Shown piece after piece: positions 58,951 to 64,000 of a stretch of DNA of 64,000 bases. The stretch comes from Alphaproteobacteria bacterium (GTDB taxonomy: Bacteria; Pseudomonadota; Alphaproteobacteria; CACIAM-22H2): the NCBI GenBank assembly GCA_016793165.1, contig JAEULA010000091.1, forward strand, positions 1 to 64,000, read 5' to 3'. The notes beneath the pieces were generated by a model. It was not told the DNA's origin. It did not search any database and saw nothing but the letters and a program-made list of their open reading frames with translations. Positions within the stretch are counted from its first letter, which is position 1, and the number at the start of each line of letters is the position of its first letter. The translations under genes and the position numbers were made by a program.

Positions 58951-60213
58951 ATGACCGCTCCCGCCTTCGATCGCCGCGCCGTCTTCGCCTGGTGCCTTTT
59001 CGATTGGGCGAACTCGGCGTTTCCCGCGGTCATCACGACCTTCGTCTTCGCGACCTACGTCACCCAGGCGGTCGCGCCGGATCCTGTCAGCGGCGCCACC
59101 GCCTGGGCCGGCGCCACGACGATCGCCGGATTCGCGATCGCGCTGCTCTCGCCGCTCCTCGGCGCGTTCGCCGATTCCTCCGGCCGGCAGAAGCTGTGGC
59201 TCGCCGCGAGCGCGTCCACGATGGCGGTCGCGACCACCGCGTTGTGGTTCGTGCGGCCCGAACCCGCGTCACTTTCCCTCGCCCTGGCGGCCTTCACGAT
59301 CGCGACCGTCGCCTTCGAGGTGTCGATCGTGTTCTACAACGCGCTGCTGCCCGGCCTCGCGCCGGCGACGCATACGGGACGGGTCTCGGGCTGGGGCTGG
59401 GGACTTGGCTATGCCGGCGGCATCGTCTGCCTCGCCGTCATGCTCGTCCTTTTCGTGCTGCCTGAACGGCCGTGGCTCGGCCTCGACAAGGCGATGGCCG
59501 AGCACGTGCGGATCGCCGGCCCGCTGACGGCGGCCTGGCTGGTGCTGTTCGCCGCACCGCTGTTCCTCTTCGTCGCCGATCCGCCGGCTCGACGTCGCGC
59601 TGCGGCGACGGCGGGCGGATGGCGCGACCTGCTCGACACGTTCCGCCTGCTGCGCCGCGACCATCGCGCGCTCGCCTGGTTCCTCGTCGCGAACATGATC
59701 TGGTCGAACGGCCTGACGACGCTGTTCGGGTTCGGCGCGATCTACGCCGCCGGGACCTTCGGCATGTCGACGCAGGAGGTCCTCCTCTTCGGCATCGCGC
59801 TGAACGTCACTGCGGGACTCGGCGCCTTCGGCTTCGCCTGGGTCGACGACTTCCTCGGCTCGAAGCCGACGATCGCGATCGGCCTCGCGGCCCTGATCGT
59901 CGTCGGCGCGGCGCTGCTGGTCGTCGATTCCAAGTCGACCTTCTGGATCCTGGCGCTGGCGATCGGACCGTTCCTCGGACCGGTCCAGGCGGCGGGCCGC
60001 ACGCTCTGCGCGCGCCTGGCGCCGGAGGACCGGCGCGCCCAGGTCTTCGGGCTCTACGCCTTGTCGGGGCGTGTCACCGCGTTCCTCGGGCCGATGGCGC
60101 TCGGTGCGGTCACCGCGGCGACGCAGAGCCAGCGCTGGGGCATGGCGACGATCCTGCCGTTCTTCGCGGTCGGCCTGTGGCTGCTGCTCTCGAAGCTCCC
60201 AGGCCGGGTCTGA
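58951..60213 (+). CDS. MFS transporter of the UMF1/Atg22-like family
   Basis: A 420-residue membrane protein with about twelve helices. AWCLFDWANSAFPAVITTFV is the diagnostic N-terminal motif (CxYDWANSA type) of UMF1 proteins. ISPLLGAFAD-like LLSPLLGAFADSSGRQKLWL, FYNALLPGLA, RVSGWGWGLGYAGGIVCL and GPVQAAGRTLCARLAPEDRR follow, all typical. The substrate in bacteria is unknown; fungal Atg22 is a vacuolar amino-acid exporter. The ATG at 58951 gives the family N-terminus. It converges with the LysR gene three bases away. Confidence 0.9.
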   Translation: MTAPAFDRRAVFAWCLFDWANSAFPAVITTFVFATYVTQAVAPDPVSGATAWAGATTIAGFAIALLSPLLGAFADSSGRQKLWLAASASTMAVATTALWFVRPEPASLSLALAAFTIATVAFEVSIVFYNALLPGLAPATHTGRVSGWGWGLGYAGGIVCLAVMLVLFVLPERPWLGLDKAMAEHVRIAGPLTAAWLVLFAAPLFLFVADPPARRRAAATAGGWRDLLDTFRLLRRDHRALAWFLVANMIWSNGLTTLFGFGAIYAAGTFGMSTQEVLLFGIALNVTAGLGAFGFAWVDDFLGSKPTIAIGLAALIVVGAALLVVDSKSTFWILALAIGPFLGPVQAAGRTLCARLAPEDRRAQVFGLYALSGRVTAFLGPMALGAVTAATQSQRWGMATILPFFAVGLWLLLSKLPGRV

Positions 60214-60216
60214 CGG

Positions 60217-61107
60217 TCACCGTCGTCCGCGCAACCGCGCCCGTGCGCGGCGCGCCTCGGTGGCGACGAAGTCGAGCACCACGCGGATCCGCGGCATGCG
60301 CGCGAGATCGCGATGCGTCACCAGCCAGAGCTCCTGGACCGGAGCGGGCCGCGTCGGCACGCGCTGAAGCCGGGGATCGGCGTCGGCGAGCACGCAGGGA
60401 AGCAGCGCCAGGCCGAGACCCTCGGCGCAAGCTGCCTGGCGCGCGACGGCGCTGCCGCTGCGCATCACCACCGGTGCCGCCGCGACGAGCCTGCGCAGCC
60501 ACGGCACCTGCGGGATGATCGTGTAGTCGAGCGGCCAGTCGATCACGTCGTGCCCGGCCGCCTGGACCTCGAGATCGGGCATGCCGCGCGCCTCGACATA
60601 GCGCGCGGCGGCGTAGAGCCCATAGCCGACCTCGCCGAGACGCCGGACGCTCAGGTCGCCGAGGCGCGGCCGCACCAGGCGCAGCGCGATGTCGGCCTCG
60701 CGACGGCCGAGATCGAGCGTGCGGATGTCGGTCACAAGCTCGACGACGATCCCGGGATGGCGCATGCGCAGGCCTGGAAGGATCGGCGCGAGGAACCCCG
60801 CGGCGACCGCCTCGGTCGCCGTGATCACGACGGGGCCGGCAAGACCGCGATCCTCGGCCGAGAGCTCGAGATCGAGCCGGCCGATCTCGGCGGCGATGCG
60901 CCTGGCCGGCGCGATCAGCTTGGTGCCGGCCTCGGTCGGCGTCAGGCCGCGCCGCGTGCGGTGGAAGAGCTTGCAGCGCAGGCTCGCCTCGGTCGCGTCG
61001 AGTCGGCGCGACACGGTCCCGGCGTCGACGCCCAGCGCGCGCGCCGCGGCCGATACGCCGCCGGCTTCCGCGACCGCGAGGACGAAGCGCAGGTGATCCC
61101 AATCCAT
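60217..61107 (-). CDS. LysR family transcriptional regulator
   Basis: A 296-residue regulator. The winged helix-turn-helix is at residues of about 3-62: LRFVLAVAEAGGVSAAARAL and GVDAGTVSRRLDATEASLRC, with LFHRTRRGLTPTEAG. The C-terminal ligand domain begins GPVVITATEAVAAGFLAPIL. The ATG 61105-61107 was chosen; a TTG five codons upstream is possible. It is divergent from the ArgD-like/LysE operon across 107 bases, the classical LysR arrangement, so control of the exporter by an amino acid is likely but unproved. Confidence 0.92.
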   Translation of the reverse strand: MDWDHLRFVLAVAEAGGVSAAARALGVDAGTVSRRLDATEASLRCKLFHRTRRGLTPTEAGTKLIAPARRIAAEIGRLDLELSAEDRGLAGPVVITATEAVAAGFLAPILPGLRMRHPGIVVELVTDIRTLDLGRREADIALRLVRPRLGDLSVRRLGEVGYGLYAAARYVEARGMPDLEVQAAGHDVIDWPLDYTIIPQVPWLRRLVAAAPVVMRSGSAVARQAACAEGLGLALLPCVLADADPRLQRVPTRPAPVQELWLVTHRDLARMPRIRVVLDFVATEARRARARLRGRR

Positions 61108-61214
61108 CTCCGGTTCCCGCAATCGCGCAACACCGATCCCGCACCGGCGCGGCAGCGCCGGGGGCGACGTGACGTCATGGTCCGCGAGATCGACTTTCGT
61201 CCAGGAGACACGCG

Positions 61215-62396
61215 ATGGCCAGTGCCGTGATGCCCACCTACACGCGGGCGCCGATCGTCTTCACCCATGGCAAGGGATGCGAACTGTTCGCGCGCGACGG
61301 CCGGCGCTATCTCGACTTCGCCGCCGGCATCGCGGTCTGCGCGCTCGGGCATGCGCATCCGGGGCTCGTCGCGGCGCTGGCCGAGCAGGCCGGCCGTCTC
61401 TGGCATTGCTCGAACCTGTTCGAGATCGAGGGCCAGGAACGGCTGGCCGCGCGGCTCGCCGAGCTGTCCTTCGGCGACGTCGTGTTCTTCGGCAACTCCG
61501 GCGCCGAAGCGAACGAATGCGCGATCAAGCTGGCGCGCCGCCATCATGCGGCGGCCGGCCGCGCGGAGCGGTGGCGGATCCTCGGCTTCGAGGGCAGCTT
61601 CCACGGGCGGACGCTGGCGACGCTGGCGGCAGCGGGCAATCCGCGCAACCTGCAGAACTTCGGCCCGGTCGTGCCCGGCTTCGAGCAGGCGCCGTTCGGC
61701 GATCTCGACGCCGTCGCCGCGCGGCTCGGGCCGGAGACCGCCGCGATCCTGGTCGAGCCGATCCAGGGCGACGGCGGCATCCGCGTGGCGCCTCCCGGCT
61801 TCCTCGCCGGGCTGCGCGCGCTCGCCGATCGCGCGGGCATCCTGCTGATCTTCGACGAGATCCAGAGCGGCATCGCGCGCAGCGGCACGCTCTTCGCGCA
61901 TGCGCATGACGGCGTGGCGCCGGACGTCATGACGCTCGCCAAGGGCCTCGGCGGGGGGTTCCCCGTCGGTGCCTGCGTCGCGACGCACCATGCGGCGGCG
62001 GGCATGACCGGCGGCAGCCATGCCTCGACCTTCGGCGGCAATCCGCTGGCGATGGCGGTCGCCAATGCCGTGCTCGATGTCGTCGCGCAGCCGGCCTTCC
62101 TTGCGCGCGTCGCGCGGGCGGCGGCGCGGTTGGGCGCCGGGCTCGACCGGCTCGTCGCGGCGCATCCCGGAGTCTTCGAGGCGCGCCGCGGGCGCGGGCT
62201 GATGGCGGGGCTGCGGTGCCGCGCGGACAGCGGCGAGGTCGCGGGACGGCTACGCGACGCCGGGCTGCTCGTCGCGCCGGCGCAGGATCGCGTCGTCCGG
62301 TTCCTGCCTGCGCTCGTCGTCGACGACGCGCAGATCGACGAGGCGCTTGCGATCGTCGATGCTGTCGCGCGCCGCAACGCCGACCGCGCGGCGTGA
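61215..62396 (+). CDS. argD: Acetylornithine/succinylornithine aminotransferase (ArgD-like)
   Basis: A 393-residue class III PLP aminotransferase of arginine biosynthesis. GKGCELFARDGRRYLDFAAG, then VFFGNSGAEANECAIKLARR, GFEGSFHGRTLATLAAAGNP, AAILVEPIQGDGGIRVAPPG, LLIFDEIQSGIARSGTLFAH and the Lys motif TLAKGLGGGFPVGACVA are all present. The late HASTFGGNPLAMAVA is also diagnostic. AGGAG precedes the ATG. The usual alphaproteobacterial partner argF is absent; instead a LysE exporter follows after 36 bases. A role in ornithine, lysine or 4-aminobutyrate transamination is an alternative. Confidence 0.9.
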   Translation: MASAVMPTYTRAPIVFTHGKGCELFARDGRRYLDFAAGIAVCALGHAHPGLVAALAEQAGRLWHCSNLFEIEGQERLAARLAELSFGDVVFFGNSGAEANECAIKLARRHHAAAGRAERWRILGFEGSFHGRTLATLAAAGNPRNLQNFGPVVPGFEQAPFGDLDAVAARLGPETAAILVEPIQGDGGIRVAPPGFLAGLRALADRAGILLIFDEIQSGIARSGTLFAHAHDGVAPDVMTLAKGLGGGFPVGACVATHHAAAGMTGGSHASTFGGNPLAMAVANAVLDVVAQPAFLARVARAAARLGAGLDRLVAAHPGVFEARRGRGLMAGLRCRADSGEVAGRLRDAGLLVAPAQDRVVRFLPALVVDDAQIDEALAIVDAVARRNADRAA

Positions 62397-62432
62397 CCGG
62401 CCGGCCGCTTTCAACCGAGGGAGATCGTCGGA

Positions 62433-63059
62433 ATGGAGATCGCCGACCTTGTCCTGTTCCTCGTCGCCGCGTTCGCGATCGCGGTGACGCCGGGGCCGGG
62501 GATCCTCTACGTCGCGGCCCGCACGATGGCGGGCGGCCGCGGCGTCGGCTATGCGAGCAGCCTGGGCACCGGGCTGGGCGGACTCGTGCATGTCGCAGCG
62601 GGAGCCGTCGGCGTCTCGGCGATCTTGCTGGCGAGCGCGGAGCTGTTCACGCTGCTGAAGCTGCTCGGCGCGCTCTATCTCGTGTTCCTCGGCTGGCGCG
62701 CCTGGCGCGAGGCCGGTGCGCCGCTGGAGATCCTCGGGTCGACGCCGCGCGGCCGCGGTCAGGCCTTCCGCGATGGCGTGGTCGTCGAGGCGCTCAATCC
62801 CAAGACGGCGGCGTTCTTCCTCGCCTTCATCCCGCAATTCGTCGACCCGGCGGCGGGCGGGCTCGCCATCCAGTTCGCGCTGCTCGGCACGATCTCGGTC
62901 GTCCTCAACACCGCGGTGGACTTCGTGGTCGTGGTCCTGGCGACCACGCTGCGCGAGCGCCTGACGACCCGCCACGACATCGTCCGCCGGATACGGCGCC
63001 TGTCGGCGGCGCTGCTGTGCGGCCTCGGCGTCTCGCTCGCCCTCGCGCGGCGGTCGTGA
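62433..63059 (+). CDS. LysE family translocator (amino-acid exporter)
   Basis: A 208-residue inner-membrane protein with about six helices. FAIAVTPGPGILYVAARTMA is the family hallmark (A-x-x-P-G-P), followed by GLGGLVHVAAGAVGVSAIL, LKLLGALYLVFLGWRAWR, VVEALNPKTAAFFLAFIPQF and the C-terminal hydrophobic helix. It exports basic or other amino acids. GAGGGAGATC stands before the ATG. It lies 36 bases after the ArgD-like gene, and a LysR gene lies divergent on the other side, so the three probably act together. Confidence 0.92.
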   Translation: MEIADLVLFLVAAFAIAVTPGPGILYVAARTMAGGRGVGYASSLGTGLGGLVHVAAGAVGVSAILLASAELFTLLKLLGALYLVFLGWRAWREAGAPLEILGSTPRGRGQAFRDGVVVEALNPKTAAFFLAFIPQFVDPAAGGLAIQFALLGTISVVLNTAVDFVVVVLATTLRERLTTRHDIVRRIRRLSAALLCGLGVSLALARRS

Positions 63060-63130
63060 CCGGCGCGATTAACCAGGACTTCATCTCCGCTCAGCGGCTT
63101 TTTAACGGGTTTTCTCGAAAATGCCGCCTC

Positions 63131-63637
63131 ATGTTCAAGAGCAGCCAACGCCAGACCACCTCGCTGCGCACGCCGAGCTTCGGCCGTCGCGGCGTCCACG
63201 AGGAGTCGAACGACGTCGCGCCGGATGACATCTGGCGAGGGGTCGCGGCGCTGCACAAGCTGTCGGTCGAGGCGCGCGAGGACCGCGAGGTCCGCATCGC
63301 CTGCCTGTTCTACGCGCTGCGTCACTTCCATCCGGCCGATGCGATCGACACGGTGGTCAAGCTGGTCGACCAGCGCATCGAGGCGTTCCAGCGCCTGATG
63401 GCCGAGGTTCCGACCCTGTTCGACGACGAGCAGGTCGATGCCACGCTCGAGGACGCGGTCTATGCGACGATCGCGCGCACGCCGCTGACGATGGTCGGCG
63501 ACAGGCCGCGCTTCGACGAGCGCCAGTTCCTGGCGCGCCTGCCCAAGTATCTCGATCGCGAGATCAACGCCCGCGCGCGGGCCGGTCGCCTGCGGCTGGC
63601 CGAGCGCGAGCAGCTCTATCTGACCACGATGCACTGA
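63131..63637 (+). CDS. Hypothetical helical protein, unknown function
   Basis: A 168-residue protein I do not recognise. Residues 1-30 are basic and low in structure (MFKSSQRQTTSLRTPSFGRR). The rest is predicted to be mainly helical with many charged residues: ALHKLSVEAREDREVRIACL, LVDQRIEAFQRLMAEV and ARARAGRLRLAEREQLYL. No signal peptide or membrane segment. The ATG at 63131 lacks a clear ribosome site. The 71 bases upstream are unusually AT-rich (GGCTTTTTAACGGGTTTTC), which suggests its own promoter rather than cotranscription with lysE. It converges with purH. Confidence 0.7.
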   Translation: MFKSSQRQTTSLRTPSFGRRGVHEESNDVAPDDIWRGVAALHKLSVEAREDREVRIACLFYALRHFHPADAIDTVVKLVDQRIEAFQRLMAEVPTLFDDEQVDATLEDAVYATIARTPLTMVGDRPRFDERQFLARLPKYLDREINARARAGRLRLAEREQLYLTTMH

Positions 63638-63652
63638 GCCGCAAGGCTCGGT

Positions 63653-63671
63653 CCGCCGCGTCGCGCGGCGG
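63653..63671. terminator. Hairpin between the convergent hypothetical gene and purH
   Basis: A perfect 8-base stem CCGCCGCG-TCG-CGCGGCGG lies in the 61-base gap between two convergent stops. No T run follows on either strand. It may serve as a shared transcript end. Confidence 0.4.
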
Positions 63672-63698
63672 GAGAATCAGCGCCCCGGCGCGCCGCCC

Positions 63699-64000
63699 TC
63701 AATGGCGGAAATGCCGCATCCCGGTGAACACCATCGCCAGGCCCTTGGCATCGGCCGCCGCAATCACGTCGGCGTCGCGGATCGACCCGCCGGGCTGGAT
63801 GACCGCCGTCACGCCGGCCTCCGCGGCGGCGAGCAGGCCGTCCGCGAACGGGAAGAACGCGTCGGAAGCCACGACCGAGCCGATTGCGCGGCTTTGCGCC
63901 TCGCCGGCCGCCTTGGCGCCCTCCGCCGCCTTCCATGCCGCGATGCGCGAGGAGTCGATGCGGCTCATCTGGCCGGCACCGATGCCGACGGTGGCGCCCG
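63699..64000 (-). CDS. purH: PurH (AICAR transformylase/IMP cyclohydrolase), C-terminal end
   Basis: The last 100 codons of a gene that runs off the right edge. GATVGIGAGQMSRIDSSRIA, SVVASDAFFPFADGLLAAAE, AGVTAVIQPGGSIRDADVIA and the end GLAMVFTGMRHFRH match the C-terminus of PurH very well. The enzyme performs the last two steps of IMP synthesis. The N-terminal cyclohydrolase domain is outside the window. Confidence 0.95.
   Translation of the reverse strand, partial: GATVGIGAGQMSRIDSSRIAAWKAAEGAKAAGEAQSRAIGSVVASDAFFPFADGLLAAAEAGVTAVIQPGGSIRDADVIAAADAKGLAMVFTGMRHFRH

Noticed and set aside
1..64000. CRISPR arrays, insertion sequences, prophage genes, toxin-antitoxin or other defence genes
   Set aside because: No regularly spaced repeats, transposase, integrase, phage structural or recognisable defence genes were seen on either strand.

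Overview
The window is very GC-rich and densely packed, with many ATGA or GTGA start/stop overlaps and frequent GTG starts. It looks like chromosome from an alphaproteobacterium, most likely Rhodospirillales or a nearby order. The basis is the gene content: a large (about 1,613-residue) NAD-glutamate dehydrogenase, LolA and FtsK beside an aminotransferase, PII/AmtB with sigma-54-like promoters, and a thioredoxin-TPR / Lon-like / Trm112 / DUF971 run. No rRNA, CRISPR array, integrase, transposase or phage gene was seen. The placement is inference, because no 16S gene is present.

Region 1 (1-5.8 kb): a minus-strand sugar-type ABC importer without a visible binding protein is translationally coupled to two tandem FAD oxidoreductases. 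An almost perfect 34-bp inverted repeat lies between the two permease genes. Region 2 (5.0-14.2 kb): two paralogous helix-turn-helix proteins sit tail to tail one base apart. One of them is the last gene of a minus-strand chain of overlapping genes: glycosyltransferase, polysaccharide deacetylase, small membrane protein, double ATPase, oligopeptide-type binding protein, two permeases, regulator. Region 3 (14.3-22.4 kb): three more glycosyltransferases and a histidine phosphatase face a divergent plus-strand set. That set holds an ABC exporter with a heavily degenerate and expanded nucleotide-binding domain, a stand-alone cyclic-nucleotide-binding protein and a methyltransferase. I consider this the best candidate for an undescribed system, probably the making and export of a surface glycan or lipid.

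Region 4 (22.4-41.5 kb): a housekeeping backbone (exonuclease III, LolA, FtsK, aminotransferase, AmtB, GlnK, UbiH-like monooxygenase) is interrupted by accessory genes. These are a hydrolase, a class I amidotransferase, DUF4112, TerC, two secreted envelope proteins, a 60-residue cysteine protein, a drug-efflux MFS pump and an alpha-hydroxy-acid dehydrogenase. Two 52-bp direct repeats lie near 34.5 kb. Region 5 (41.5-48.9 kb): a Gfo/Idh/MocA - isopropylmalate-dehydrogenase-like - dimethylglycine-dehydrogenase-like catabolic operon is followed by a YcjX/YcjF envelope-stress pair.

Region 6 (48.9-64 kb): conserved small genes (DUF971, Trm112, Lon-like, thioredoxin-TPR), tRNA-Gly(GCC), an OmpA-like lipoprotein, an FkbM methyltransferase, glutamate dehydrogenase, Rnk, a UMF1-type MFS protein, a LysR/ArgD/LysE module, an unknown 168-residue protein and the 3' end of purH. 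The window cuts the first oxidoreductase gene at the left edge and purH at the right edge.
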